Source of the DNA: CBDCMJ01 sp965224325
Lineage (GTDB): Bacteria; Chloroflexota; Dehalococcoidia; Lucifugimonadales; UBA3495
DNA length: 64,000 bases
Direction: 5' to 3'
Assembly: GCA_965224325.1 (NCBI GenBank)
Contig: CBDCYT010000015.1
Span: 124,001 to 188,000 of the forward strand
Shown: piece by piece, positions 34,526 through 44,052 of the stretch
Layout of the letters: the number at the start of each line of letters is the position of its first letter
Position numbering within the stretch: the first letter of the stretch is position 1
Notes under the pieces: model-generated
Told to the model about the DNA's origin: nothing
Databases searched by the model: none
What the model saw: only the letters and a program-made list of their open reading frames with translations
Program-made: the position numbers and the translations under genes

Positions 34526-34942
34526 TTGAATAAGATAATTGTAATCGGCAATTTGGGAAGAGACCCTGAGATGCGCTACACCGCCTCAGGTCAAAGCGTT
34601 ACTTCCTTTTCGGTTGCCACCAACCGCAAGTTCACCACGGGTTCCGGAGAACAGCGCGAAGAAACCGATTGGTTTAACGTGAGCGCTTGGGGGCGCTTAT
34701 CAGAGTTGTGCAATCAGTATCTCACCAGGGGACAGCAAGTATATCTCGAGGGCCGGTTGCACCTCCGAAGTTTCGAAGACCGGAATGGTCAGACCCGTTG
34801 GGCAAATGATATTACCCTCACCGACGTGCAATTCTTGGGCAGACCGGGAGGGACTACGGAGCAGGCCCCGCCCTATGGCTCTGAACCGGACATGACGGGC
34901 GGTTTCGCGTCGTCCGATGATGTTGACGACCTCCCGTTCTAA
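34526..34942 (+). CDS. ssb: Single-stranded DNA-binding protein
   Basis: 138 aa. The N-terminal OB fold is typical (NKIIVIGNLGRDPEMRYT, VTSFSVATNRKF, WFNVSAWGRLSE, YLEGRLHLRSF). A short Gly-rich linker leads to the acidic DDLPF tip that binds replication and repair partners. TTG 34526 is the start, 8 nt after the rpsF stop. The rpsF-ssb-rpsR order is the common bacterial arrangement. Confidence 0.96.
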   Translation: MNKIIVIGNLGRDPEMRYTASGQSVTSFSVATNRKFTTGSGEQREETDWFNVSAWGRLSELCNQYLTRGQQVYLEGRLHLRSFEDRNGQTRWANDITLTDVQFLGRPGGTTEQAPPYGSEPDMTGGFASSDDVDDLPF

Positions 34943-35035
34943 TTCATAATTAGTACAATCGACTTTGATAGTCAGAGCAGTGAATCGGGAAAATCAAACA
35001 CTTGAAGGGAAACGAAATGGTGGGGACGAAACACG

Positions 35036-35368
35036 ATGACTAGAGCACCAATGCGCGGAGGAGGCGGAGGCAGGCCGCCGGGGCGGCCGGGAGGAGGAGG
35101 ACGGCCGGGAGGGCGTCCTAGAGGGCGGTACGCCCCGCGCAGGCGTGTGTGTTCTTTCTGCGTAGACCACGTCAAACACATCGACTATAAGAACGTGGAG
35201 CAAATACGCCGGTATATCTCGGACCGGGCTAAAATAGAACCCCGCCGCAGGACCGGGGTCTGCGCCAGCCATCAGAGAGTTTTACGCACCGCTATTCAGC
35301 GAGCCCGGCATTTGGCGTTGGTGCCGTTTGTGGCCTATCATCACGGGAGCAGCGGTGCCCGCAACTGA
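35036..35368 (+). CDS. rpsR: Ribosomal protein S18, zinc-binding form
   Basis: 110 aa, longer than the usual 70-80 because of an N-terminal Gly/Arg/Pro-rich extension (about residues 6-32). The core is clear: RRRVCSFCVDHVKHIDYKN, IEPRRRTGVCASHQRVLRTAIQRARHLALVPF. The CxxC and CxxH pairs suggest a bound zinc (C+ type). S18 pairs with S6 in the 30S platform. It starts at ATG 35036. The 93-bp gap after ssb has no strong terminator. Confidence 0.95.
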   Translation: MTRAPMRGGGGGRPPGRPGGGGRPGGRPRGRYAPRRRVCSFCVDHVKHIDYKNVEQIRRYISDRAKIEPRRRTGVCASHQRVLRTAIQRARHLALVPFVAYHHGSSGARN

Positions 35369-36377
35369 AAAATCCGTTTCGCTAGAGTTTGTTGGCCCAG
35401 TTTTCCAACGTCTCTAAACCGCCTCAGCTCAGGGGCCGCACATCCGCATAGCTTGAGGTGCAATGATCGTTTTCTCTTGGAGCCTCGGAGATGTTCACGA
35501 CCTTCCATCTCCAGTGGGGCGTCGCTGCCGGAACGGCCTGTGGCGGGCGTGGCACGATGAGACTACTCATGGCTGGGTGCAAGGGTTAATGGATGCCGAA
35601 ACTCTTCGGCAAATAGGTCGAGACATGGAACCGAGGGTTTTCGGCGAGATGATTGACCAAGAGCCGCGAAAGCAGTCCTTGGTTGCAGCGGCCGGTTGAC
35701 CGGCCTGGGCCCATCTGAACAGGAATACCGCAGCAACTTCCAGGTATTCCTGGCCATGACAAGACTATCCGGAGAATTACTGCCGGAGAATAGTGACGGA
35801 GCAACTCCGGAGTGGCGCCCGCACCTTATATCGGGCAGACAGACACCGGATTCCGTGGAGCTAGTGGAAGTCGAGTGAATTCGCTTGAGTCCCAGGAGCC
35901 TGGTAAGCTTCACCGAAGTGGTAGACCGGTTGCACAGCGGATGCTTCGCAGTGTTGGGTCGGGAGATTAGCGTGCCTTCAGCCTTCGTCGGCCCTTCTCG
36001 GCATATAGGCCACTGTATGGGCTTAGCGCCGCGTCAGACCTTCCCAGACATTGGAGGCCCACTGTTTGGCGATGAAAGGGCAGGTGCGCCGCCCCTGGAA
36101 ATTGACGGCGCCCGCCATTCGTTGTCTACGACGTCTACCACACATGGGATTTGCATAAGTCACCAACTCTCCGGTCATGAGATTGGGCGGTCCTCTAAGC
36201 AAATGCGAGACCTAGTCAATGTCCAACCAGCGACGGACTGGCCGAAAGAGAAGCCGGAGCACGACGCCCGTCAGAGCTATGCGAGAATACAAATCAACTG
36301 CTGCCAGCACACCCGGACAGCGGATCAGTTTGAGGTCAGTGCGCCGCCCAACCGGCTCGGCCTGAGGTAAGCGTTCA
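35369..36377. other. 1-kb region without a recognisable gene
   Basis: The commonly linked rplI gene is absent. Four short frames occupy parts of this stretch (35463-35699, 35696-35878, 35885-36370 on +; 35563-35913 on -). None shows a family motif, a good ribosome-binding site or consistent codon use. I consider it decayed or non-coding DNA. Confidence 0.5.
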
Positions 36378-37739
36378 ATGCCGGATTCGCCATTAATCTC
36401 CGTCCCGAAGCAAATCAACGTTGGATTGATGGGGCTTGGCGTGGTTGGAGGCGGGGTGGCCAAGGCGTTGTCGGACCGGCCTGAGGCGATATCCAGGAAA
36501 ATCGGGCGCCCGGTCCGATTGAAGAAAGTTCTGGTCAAAGAAATTGGCAAGCACCGGGATACTGACCTGCCCCCAGACTTGCTCACCACGGACCCGGAGC
36601 TCATTTTGGCCGACGACGACATCCACGTGGTTGTGGAAGTTATGGGGGGCGCCCAACCCGCCGCTGAGTACATGAGGCAAGCCCTCTCGGCCGGCAAACA
36701 ACTCGTGACCGCCAACAAAGAGGTCATGGCGAAGCAAGGCCCGGAGCTGATTTCGTTGGCGAGACAAAACGGCGTCAATCTGCTCTTCGAGGCCAGCGTC
36801 GGCGGCGGCATCCCCGTTGTCGGTTGCTTGATGAACGAGTTAGCAGCCAACGAGGTGCATTCCATCCACAGCATTATCAACGGCACCACCAACTACATTC
36901 TCACTCGCATGGCCCATCATGGCACCGATTTTCACCAGGCCCTGGGCGAGGCCCAGCAGCGAGGCTATGCTGAAGCCGACCCCACCAACGACATTGAAGG
37001 CGTCGATGCGGCGTACAAGATTGCTATTCTGGCCTCCTTGGCCTTTCATAAAACCCTCGGCCCCGATGACGTGTATCGCCAGGGAATCTCCAGCCTGGAG
37101 CCCCAAGATTTCCGGTACGCCAACGAGTTGGGGTACGCCATTAAATCACTGGCCGTCGCGACCCTGGAAGACCAGGCCATACGCGCCAGGGTATATCCAG
37201 CGCTGGTGCCCTTGGACCACATGCTCGCCAAGGTTGACGGCGTTTATAACGCGGTGGAAGTGCAGGGTGACCTGTGTGGCAAGGTCCTTTTTCATGGCAT
37301 GGGTGCTGGGCGGGAACCCACCACCAGCGCCGTGGTGGCGGACGTGATCGACGTGGCCCGTATGATGGTGTCCAACGGCAAGGTGTCCAACCCGTCTCTT
37401 TCTTCCCCTGATGCAACGACCCTCTCCGGGGCTGCCGGCGCCACAGGGACCTTGGCCGTAAAATCTATAGACGATCTGATTTGCAAGTACTATCTTAGGC
37501 TAAACGTAGCCGACCGTCCGGGTGTTTTGGCTCAAATAGCCCGCATATTGGGTGACGGGCAAATTAGCATAGCTTCAGTCTTGCAGAAAGACGCTAACCA
37601 AACCCAGCAGACGGCCGAAATCGTGATTACCACCCATCCGGCCCAGGAGGCGTCGGTCCAAGCCTCCCTCCGTCTGATAGCGGGTCTTGAGGATGTTAAA
37701 GCGGTGAATAACTTGCTCCGTATCGAAGACGAGGCATGA
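36378..37739 (+). CDS. hom: Homoserine dehydrogenase
   Basis: 453 aa. It reduces aspartate semialdehyde to homoserine with NAD(P)H, leading to threonine and methionine. The N-terminal Rossmann fold is INVGLMGLGVVGGGVAKAL. The catalytic core contains VTANKEVMAKQG, EASVGGGIPVV, INGTTNYILTRM and GYAEADPTNDIEGVDAAYK. A C-terminal ACT domain (ADRPGVLAQIARILGDGQISI) suggests feedback control by threonine. It starts at ATG 36378. thrC follows 192 bp downstream on the same strand. Confidence 0.96.
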   Translation: MPDSPLISVPKQINVGLMGLGVVGGGVAKALSDRPEAISRKIGRPVRLKKVLVKEIGKHRDTDLPPDLLTTDPELILADDDIHVVVEVMGGAQPAAEYMRQALSAGKQLVTANKEVMAKQGPELISLARQNGVNLLFEASVGGGIPVVGCLMNELAANEVHSIHSIINGTTNYILTRMAHHGTDFHQALGEAQQRGYAEADPTNDIEGVDAAYKIAILASLAFHKTLGPDDVYRQGISSLEPQDFRYANELGYAIKSLAVATLEDQAIRARVYPALVPLDHMLAKVDGVYNAVEVQGDLCGKVLFHGMGAGREPTTSAVVADVIDVARMMVSNGKVSNPSLSSPDATTLSGAAGATGTLAVKSIDDLICKYYLRLNVADRPGVLAQIARILGDGQISIASVLQKDANQTQQTAEIVITTHPAQEASVQASLRLIAGLEDVKAVNNLLRIEDEA

Positions 37740-37931
37740 GATACGGCGCGGAAACATGGTGAGCGAAGCCGTCGCCAAATATCATCTTCCAGATGGGTGA
37801 AATTTCCACGTTTAGGTCTGAATCCTACTCAAAGACCACAGGCCTCGGAGGGCAATCGGAGATGGCCGTCTTATCCCCGCCTCGGTTAATGGGATAGTGG
37901 CGTGGGGGCAGGTCTACCTGAGGGGTAGTTT

Positions 37932-38990
37932 ATGGGAGCCGGAGTTTTACATAACTACAAGGAGTTTCTTCCGGTAACGGACGCTACTCCCATGGTGACC
38001 CTGGGGGAGGGGGACACTCCCTTGATCAAGTCGAGCCGGTTGGGCAAGGAGCTTGGCCTGGATGAACTTTACTTCAAGTTGGAAGGGTGCAACCCAACGG
38101 GCTCCTTCAAAGACCGGGGCATGGTGGTTGCCATTGCCAAGGCATTGGAACAAGGCAGCAAGGCGGTAATGTGCGCCTCCACCGGTAACACCAGCGCTTC
38201 GGCTGCGGCTTACGCTGCTCACTGCGGCCTCCCGGCCTTGGTCCTAATCCCCAAAGGAGAGGTGGCGATGGGCAAGTTGGCCCAAGCCATGGCCTACGGG
38301 GCGCGCATTTTCATGATCAACGGCAACTTTGATGCGGCGCTCGGCCTAGTCCGGGATTTCACCAGCAAACACCTGGTGACCTTGGTCAACTCGGTTAACC
38401 CCCATCGCTTGGAGGGCCAAAAGACGGGGGCCTTCGAGGTAGTGGACGTGCTGGGAGACGCCCCCGACTACCTGTTTATCCCGGTGGGCAACGCCGGCAA
38501 CATAACCGCCTATTGGATGGGCTTTAAGGAATACCACCAGTTGGAGCGGAGCAGCAGGCTCCCGAAAATGATGGGTTTTCAAGCCGAGGATGCGGCGCCC
38601 ATAGTGCGGGGCGCTCCCGTGGCCAACCCTCAGACCATCGCTTCCGCCATACGGATCGGCAATCCGGCTAACTGGGACAGGGCGTTGCAAGCCAGGGACG
38701 AATCCGAAGGCGTAATCGACATGGTGAGTGACGACGAGATTTTGGATGCCTACCGGCTGCTGGCGTCTCGAGAGGGAATTTTTTGCGAGCCGGCGTCGGC
38801 GGCCTCGTTTGCCGGGCTGGTCAAGCTAGTTCGCAAGGGTTTGAATCTCGCCCAACAAAGGGTAGTATGTATTTTTACAGGGACGGGACTCAAGGACCCA
38901 GACTTGGCCATCAGCAGCGTGGCTTCCCAAACTATTGAAGTTGAGCCCAACATCGAGGCCCTAGAAGAAGCGGCCTTGGCTAGGTCCTAA
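37932..38990 (+). CDS. thrC: Threonine synthase
   Basis: 352 aa, the short bacterial type. This PLP enzyme converts O-phosphohomoserine to threonine. K60 in GSFKDRGM is the PLP lysine; CASTGNTSASAAAYAA and VPVGNAGN-like IPVGNAGNITAYW bind the phosphate and cofactor. It forms the threonine branch together with hom. ATG 37932 has GAGGGG about 7-8 nt upstream. The next gene (folE) begins about 20 nt after the stop. Confidence 0.96.
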   Translation: MGAGVLHNYKEFLPVTDATPMVTLGEGDTPLIKSSRLGKELGLDELYFKLEGCNPTGSFKDRGMVVAIAKALEQGSKAVMCASTGNTSASAAAYAAHCGLPALVLIPKGEVAMGKLAQAMAYGARIFMINGNFDAALGLVRDFTSKHLVTLVNSVNPHRLEGQKTGAFEVVDVLGDAPDYLFIPVGNAGNITAYWMGFKEYHQLERSSRLPKMMGFQAEDAAPIVRGAPVANPQTIASAIRIGNPANWDRALQARDESEGVIDMVSDDEILDAYRLLASREGIFCEPASAASFAGLVKLVRKGLNLAQQRVVCIFTGTGLKDPDLAISSVASQTIEVEPNIEALEEAALARS

Positions 38991-39009
38991 CAGGAATAGA
39001 GGTCCAGTT

Positions 39010-39567
39010 ATCCAAACGCAGCGCATCGAACAGGCGATCACCACTCTATTGGAGGCGGTAGGCGAGGACCCCCAGAGAGAAGGCTTGCGAGAGACGCCGC
39101 AACGCGTCTCAAGGATGTATCAAAGCCTGTTTTCCGGCATAGGTTCGGACCCAGGGTCTGCGATAGACTCGGTCTTCGAGGCCACCAGCCATGACCCTGT
39201 CGTTCTGGCGAACGTGCCCTTTTATTCGGTGTGTGAGCATCACCTGCTTCCATTCTTCGGCCTAGCCCACCTGGCCTATATCCCCGACGGGAAGATCGCC
39301 GGGATCAGCAAACTGGCTCGAGCTCTGGAGGTGGTTTGCCGGCAGCTGCAAGTCCAGGAGCGATTGACCAGCCAGGTAGCCGAAGCTATCTACTCCACCC
39401 TTAATCCGGACGGCGTGGCCGTGGAGGTGGAAGCGGAACACCTCTGCATGTCCATGCGGGGAGTCCAGAAACCGGGCAGCCGGGTGATTACCACCGCCAT
39501 CCGGGGCCAGTTCAAGAATTCCACCCTTGACCGTGACGGGCTCCTTGCCCTGTTGCGTCGGAGCTAA
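39010..39567 (+). CDS. folE: GTP cyclohydrolase I (start codon non-canonical)
   Basis: 185 aa if counted from ATC 39010. It converts GTP to 7,8-dihydroneopterin triphosphate for folate or pterins. Clear motifs are EDPQREGLRETPQRV, YSVCEHHLLPFFG (zinc Cys and His), GISKLAR, and AEHLCMSMRGVQKPGSRV (second zinc Cys). The first canonical start is TTG 39049, which would remove the N-terminal helix IEQAITTLLEAVG that the family needs. No ATG, GTG, TTG or CTG exists in frame between the stop at 38962 and 39049. AGAGGT at 38998-39003 is ideally spaced for ATC 39010 (IQTQRIEQ). A sequence error could also explain this. Confidence 0.9.
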   Translation: MQTQRIEQAITTLLEAVGEDPQREGLRETPQRVSRMYQSLFSGIGSDPGSAIDSVFEATSHDPVVLANVPFYSVCEHHLLPFFGLAHLAYIPDGKIAGISKLARALEVVCRQLQVQERLTSQVAEAIYSTLNPDGVAVEVEAEHLCMSMRGVQKPGSRVITTAIRGQFKNSTLDRDGLLALLRRS

Positions 39568-39571
39568 CCCA

Positions 39572-40549
39572 TTGGGCGTCACACCTCTCACGTCTTTCCG
39601 GGAGATAGGGGCAGAGTGGGAGCAACTGTTGTCGCTCTCTCCGGTGAATAGCCTGTTCCTGACTCCCCAGTGGCAGGAGGTGTGGTGGGATATTTTCGGG
39701 GATGGCAGCCGGATGTCCGGGTTTTATCTCCGAAAATCAGACGGCATAGCCGCCATAGCCTCTTTGGCGCATCGCGGCGACACCCTCTCCTTCTTGGGTA
39801 ACACGGACACCTTTGACTACAATGACTTCATGGTAAGCCCCGGCTTTGAGGAGGAGTTTTATAGCTTTTTGCCTCACTGCCTGGAAGAGCAGAGCTGGAG
39901 CACACTGGAATTGAACTCGTTGATTGAGTCGTCTCCTACGTTGACCTATTTACCGGAAGCGGCCCGGCGGCATGGTTATGAGGTAGACGTGAAACAGGAA
40001 GACGTCACCTCGGTAATCCAGCTCCCGGATGATTGGGATGCGTACTTGGCCCTCCTGTCCAAGAAAGACCGTCACGAGCTGCGGCGAAAGCTACGCAGGC
40101 TTGACTCCTCGGTCCAGTGGCGCTGGTACTGCCTCAGTAACCCCGAAGAGGTTGCCGGCGAAATGGGCCACTTTATCGGCTTGATGAGGCAGAGCAACGA
40201 GGAAAAAGCCGAATATATGAGTCCGGATCGAGAGCGGTTTTTCTATAGCATAGCGGAGCGAATGGCCCAACAAGGGCATCTCCGGCTTTTCTTCATGGAG
40301 ATCGACGGCCAACGTGTGGCCACGAGCCTGTGCTTTGACTACGCGTCAACAAGGCTGTTGTACAATAGCGGGTACAACCCCGAATATAGCTACTATAGTG
40401 TAGGACTACTGCTGCACGCCTTGTGCCTGCGTGACGCCATCAGCCAGGGCCTGACACACTTCGACTTTTTGCGGGGCCCGGAGCCTTACAAACACCACTT
40501 GGGCGGCCAGCAGCGAAACCTTTATCAGATGGTTATAAAGCGCGCTTGA
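39572..40549 (+). CDS. CelD/BcsL-type (FemAB-like) acyltransferase
   Basis: 325 aa with the GNAT-related Acetyltransf_6 layout: SLFLTPQWQEVWWDIFG at the start, a central KKDRHELRRKLRRL helix, then LRLFFMEIDGQRVATSLCFDYASTRLLYNSGYNPEYS and a C-terminal FDFLRGPEPYKHHLGG typical of this group. Such enzymes transfer acyl or aminoacyl groups to sugars, peptidoglycan precursors or polysaccharides. TTG 39572 (GGAG 8 nt upstream) is preferred over the longer frame from 39527, which overlaps folE. Its stop overlaps the next gene (TTGA), so it is coupled to the glycosyltransferase. Confidence 0.85.
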   Translation: MGVTPLTSFREIGAEWEQLLSLSPVNSLFLTPQWQEVWWDIFGDGSRMSGFYLRKSDGIAAIASLAHRGDTLSFLGNTDTFDYNDFMVSPGFEEEFYSFLPHCLEEQSWSTLELNSLIESSPTLTYLPEAARRHGYEVDVKQEDVTSVIQLPDDWDAYLALLSKKDRHELRRKLRRLDSSVQWRWYCLSNPEEVAGEMGHFIGLMRQSNEEKAEYMSPDRERFFYSIAERMAQQGHLRLFFMEIDGQRVATSLCFDYASTRLLYNSGYNPEYSYYSVGLLLHALCLRDAISQGLTHFDFLRGPEPYKHHLGGQQRNLYQMVIKRA

Positions 40550-41775
40550 ATCTGCAAAGGGTCGCTTTCATCACGTTTCACGCCTGCCCCCTGGCTGACC
40601 CAGGACAGGGAAAGTCGGGGGGTATGAACGTCTACGTCCGGGAGTTAGCCCGTTCATTGGGGGACTTGGGCGTTCCGGTGGACGTATATACCCGCGCTCA
40701 TTCCGGAAACCATGACATGGTTGAGCCGATTTCCCCTAGGTCGCGAGTCGTGCATTTGCCAGGCGGGCAACACGACGCGCCTTTGGAAAGAGCATTTGAT
40801 CAATTACCGCTGTTCCTTGAGGAGCTCCTGGACTTTCAGCATGCCAATAGGCTGGAATATGACGTGGTCCACTCCCATTACTGGCTCTCCGGCTGGGTAG
40901 GCCAAGCCTTTGCCCAGAGGCGGCAGCTTCCCCACGTGGTGACTTTTCACACCCTGGCCCTTATAAAGATGCAGTCCCGGGCCGGCGAAGTGGAGCCTGC
41001 GGAACGCCAACGGGTAGAACGGGAATTGATGTCCTCATCCCAACGGGTTGTGGCGTTCAGCGCCCACGAGCGTGACGCCATGGTCCGGCTGTACGGCGCT
41101 GACCCCGGCCGCGTGGCGGTGGCTCCTTGCGGCGTGGACCTATCCCTGTTTCGTCCCCTAGACCAGAAGCAGGCCAGGGATAGCCTGGGGCTAAATGGAG
41201 AGAAAGTGTTTCTCTACGTTGGACGGCTGGAGCCGCTGAAGGGTCTAGATTTGTTGTTGCAAACCGCGGCCCACCTGGAGACCAACTCGAAAGTGCGGGT
41301 GCTGGTAGTGGGGGGAGACGCCAACGGAGATCAGGACGTCGACCGGCTCCGAGGCATGGCCAAAACGCTGAACGTTGAAGATATATTCCACTTCGTCGGT
41401 CGAGTGGACCAGAGTGATTTACCTCGATACTACAACGCAGCGGACGTATGCGTGGTTCCGTCCTATTACGAAAGCTTCGGTCTGGCGGCGTTGGAATCTA
41501 TGGCTTGCGGCACGCCAGTGGTCGCGGCCAGGGTTGGGGGCCTATCATCCATAGTTCAGCACGGACATACCGGGTATCTCAAGCCTTGGCGGTGTCCGGA
41601 GGCCTTTGCCAACTCCTTGGAGATGATCATTTCCAGCGACAGGCTGAAACAGAGCATGGGGTTGGCAGCCCGGAAAAGGGCGGAAGGCATGGGCTGGGAA
41701 CAAGTAGCCGGCAACATTCGTGGGGTGTACGAGATATTAACCCAACCTCAGCCTGCCTACGATAATAGTCACTAA
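40546..41775 (+). CDS. GT4 glycosyltransferase, MshA-like
   Basis: 409 aa, GT-B fold. The N-terminal domain has CPLADPGQGKSGGMNVYVREL, DVVHSHYWLSGWVG and FHTLALIK. The C-terminal nucleotide-sugar domain has VAPCGVDLSLFRP, YVGRLEPLKGLDLL and PSYYESFGLAALESMACGTPVVA with the E-x7-E motif. The N-terminal pattern is close to MshA, which links UDP-GlcNAc to inositol phosphate in mycothiol synthesis, but sucrose-phosphate-synthase-like and other GT4 enzymes share it. It overlaps the preceding acyltransferase by 4 nt. Deacetylase and tandem-GNAT genes follow within 3 kb. Confidence 0.85.
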   Translation: MNLQRVAFITFHACPLADPGQGKSGGMNVYVRELARSLGDLGVPVDVYTRAHSGNHDMVEPISPRSRVVHLPGGQHDAPLERAFDQLPLFLEELLDFQHANRLEYDVVHSHYWLSGWVGQAFAQRRQLPHVVTFHTLALIKMQSRAGEVEPAERQRVERELMSSSQRVVAFSAHERDAMVRLYGADPGRVAVAPCGVDLSLFRPLDQKQARDSLGLNGEKVFLYVGRLEPLKGLDLLLQTAAHLETNSKVRVLVVGGDANGDQDVDRLRGMAKTLNVEDIFHFVGRVDQSDLPRYYNAADVCVVPSYYESFGLAALESMACGTPVVAARVGGLSSIVQHGHTGYLKPWRCPEAFANSLEMIISSDRLKQSMGLAARKRAEGMGWEQVAGNIRGVYEILTQPQPAYDNSH

Positions 41776-41991
41776 AGACTCAGGGCCGGTTGGCGCCAGC
41801 TCCGCAAATCTGCCTTAAGGTGCCGGCTTGCGCCCGGGGCAGACCTTGTGCCATCAAGTATTTATGCCTATGGTAGAGGTGGCGAGCCTGCTACGGGACA
41901 TGCTGTGGTCCCCCTAACACCCAGCGGGTTCAAAGCTCCGTCTCGCGTCCTCCTCAGCTTTTCAATGAGACGTTGAGGCCTACGAACCAAG

Positions 41992-42708
41992 TTGAACCCG
42001 TCCACCGTTGAGGCGTCTTTGGACAATAACAAAGAGCATTCAGAGAAAGAGCGACGACCGAACGGGTCTAGCCTGTTCCGTAGGCCGGTAGTCCATTTCC
42101 AGAAAACGCTGGGCGCTGGAATCTTGGTAATGCTGCCCATCGGTATCAGCATTCTGGTCCTCAAGTTCTTCTTTGATCTGCTGGACTCGATCTTGACGCC
42201 TGTGACCGACCATCTGCCCGGCCGTGAGGTCGCGGGACTGGGACTGGCGGCCCTTCTCGTATTGGTCTACGTGGTGGGTCTCATCGCTGCTTTCGTTGTG
42301 GGCCGGCGAGTGATCAATCTGATGCACCGGGCCGTGGAGTTTATCCCTCTGGTTAAGGGGATCTACGGGACTACCCGTGTTGCCCTGCAAATGTTCTCCG
42401 CCAACGACGATAGCCGGTATAGTGGCGTGGTGCTTATCGACTTCCCTCGACCCGGCATCAAGTCCATCGGCCTCGTCACCTCGCATATCAACAGCGGCGC
42501 TGACGGGGAGTTGTTGGCTGTGTATATCCCCACAACGCCCATTCCTTCGTCAGGGTTTTTGGTTTTCGTTCCAGACTCAGAGGTGACGCGCACCGACCTG
42601 GGCGTGGACGAGGCGATGAGGATAGTAGTATCCGGGGGAGTCTTATCGAGCCAGGTGTTTGAGCGTATTGAGGGGGACCCTCAGCGTAACACCCTCTCAA
42701 ACCAGTGA
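41992..42708 (+). CDS. DUF502 membrane protein
   Basis: 238 aa. Two membrane segments (about residues 40-65 and 82-107) are followed by a soluble domain. The family pattern is seen: LGAGILVMLPIGISILVLKFFFDLLD, the IPLVKGIYGTTRVAL segment, VVLIDFPRPGIKSIGLVT, YIPTTPIPSSGFLVFVP, and EAMRIVVSGGV near the end. The function of the family is not established. TTG 41992 is the first start; no clear ribosome-binding site marks it, so the N-terminus is uncertain. Its end overlaps the convergent GNAT gene by 28 bp. Confidence 0.85.
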   Translation: MNPSTVEASLDNNKEHSEKERRPNGSSLFRRPVVHFQKTLGAGILVMLPIGISILVLKFFFDLLDSILTPVTDHLPGREVAGLGLAALLVLVYVVGLIAAFVVGRRVINLMHRAVEFIPLVKGIYGTTRVALQMFSANDDSRYSGVVLIDFPRPGIKSIGLVTSHINSGADGELLAVYIPTTPIPSSGFLVFVPDSEVTRTDLGVDEAMRIVVSGGVLSSQVFERIEGDPQRNTLSNQ

Positions 42709-43580
42709 AGCTCTTCAACCGTTTGAAATCCCACGGAAGCATACAGGCGCACACCGGGCGTGTTGCTGGCGTCTACCTGTAGGCCGATATCCGCCACCTC
42801 CTGAGCGCAGAGATATTCCATGCCTGCGGCCAGTATATGTCGGCTGATGCCTCGGCCCCGGTACTCGGGCACAATCCCGATCATACCAATCATGCCCCGA
42901 ATCGAGCCTTCCACTGGGACCATGCAAGTCCAGCAATATCCGGCTGTCTCCTCTGCGTGGTTGAGAAAGATGATTCCGTGATGAGAGGTGTTGGCCATGG
43001 AACTGCGGTACTCGATTTGTTCCACTGTGTTGGGAGAAAACCCCCAGCTTGAGGCAAACGCGGAGTTTTGGGCATCAGTCAGCAGGACAGCGTCGCCAGT
43101 TTTAAACGGGCGGACAGTGAATCCCTCTGGTAGGGCTGCCGAGGGCGCCGCTTCTTCGCTCCATACCATATTCAAATAACTTCGGACCGGGGCAAAGCCG
43201 TTGGCAAGCAGGAAATCCGCCGTGGGAGAGGGATGGGTCACACACACGTGGACCTTGCTGACGTCGAGCGTTTGGCATCGTTCCAGCGCCCGAAGCATCA
43301 ACTCGTGTTCTGAAGACGTACCCACGAGTTGGGGGGCTACGTTTGGTTCCAGGACGGCCCGGCCGATCTTGACCTCGGGAGTAATAAGGCAGTACCCCTG
43401 AACTTTGCCCTCAGTCTCCAGAAGCAAGCAGTTCGACTCGGGCTCTAGTCCCGGCTGCGCAAGTGTCTGTTGAAAAGTCAGCCGGCCGAGACCCCGGCTC
43501 GCGTCTCCCCATGAGTTCCGCGCTTCGAGGAAGTCTAGGAGTGAGGGCAACCACTCCGCTGTAAAGAAACGGACGGACAA
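42681..43580 (-). CDS. Tandem GNAT acetyltransferase, MshD-like
   Basis: 299 aa. Two GNAT folds lie in tandem: the N-terminal one is degenerate (KVQGYCLITPEV; about 1-140), and the C-terminal one keeps the acetyl-CoA loop IGIVPEYRGRGISRHILAAG and the final LYASVGFQ. Size and double-domain layout match mycothiol synthase MshD, which acetylates the cysteinyl amine of the mycothiol precursor. Many unrelated tandem GNATs also exist. TTG 43580 is chosen (GAGG 8 nt upstream); TTG 43586 is too close to that site. It is convergent with DUF502, with tails overlapping by 28 bp. Confidence 0.75.
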   Translation of the reverse strand: MSVRFFTAEWLPSLLDFLEARNSWGDASRGLGRLTFQQTLAQPGLEPESNCLLLETEGKVQGYCLITPEVKIGRAVLEPNVAPQLVGTSSEHELMLRALERCQTLDVSKVHVCVTHPSPTADFLLANGFAPVRSYLNMVWSEEAAPSAALPEGFTVRPFKTGDAVLLTDAQNSAFASSWGFSPNTVEQIEYRSSMANTSHHGIIFLNHAEETAGYCWTCMVPVEGSIRGMIGMIGIVPEYRGRGISRHILAAGMEYLCAQEVADIGLQVDASNTPGVRLYASVGFQTVEELHWFERVLR

Positions 43581-44052
43581 ATTCAAATCCTCAAGAAGCT
43601 CTAACGCCGAATGAGCCTTAGAATGCGAAACTGCGAGGTTTGTCGTCGTGTAAGCGCCTAAAGGGTGGCGAAACCAGTAAGTCCATGGCCGAAACAGGCA
43701 CTTGACACTCTCGTGCGATTGTAGCAGAGTACCGTACGGCCTACAATCCCTTGAGGGTTATGGGGTTATGACGCCCGGTCTCTCATGTTCCGCCCGTCGT
43801 ATTGGATAGGGGCGCATGGCGAGCCGGTCTCATCACCCGTTGCTCCTTGACCAGGTATGGCATGGACGGGGTACTAGCTCATGCCTGAATGATGGAAAGG
43901 TCCTGAGTGTGACGATGGGAGAACGGCGTTTCAACAGTCGGGCGCGGGAGTTGGCTAAGATCTAGGAAAACGCGCTGGCCGTCCGGCCGCAATTGTGCCG
44001 GCCATGACTGGGGCTAAAGCGGCCTTAATAATTCTGTGGAAGGAACTTGCCG
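43581..44052. other. Intergenic region, no gene seen
   Basis: About 470 bp between the divergent GNAT and deacetylase genes. A possible minus-strand promoter for the GNAT gene reads TTGTAG (43746-43741), 17-nt spacer, TACAAT (43723-43718). No gene-like frame is present. Confidence 0.4.

Noticed and set aside
33917..34551. Long minus-strand frames over rpsF (Ser/Ala-rich and Arg/Pro-rich)
   Set aside because: They are the complement of the 66-bp repeats in rpsF. Low-complexity repeats keep all frames open; there is no ribosome-binding site or family motif.
35463..36370. Short frames between rpsR and hom
   Set aside because: No recognised motifs, poor starts and overlapping opposite-strand frames; treated as non-coding.
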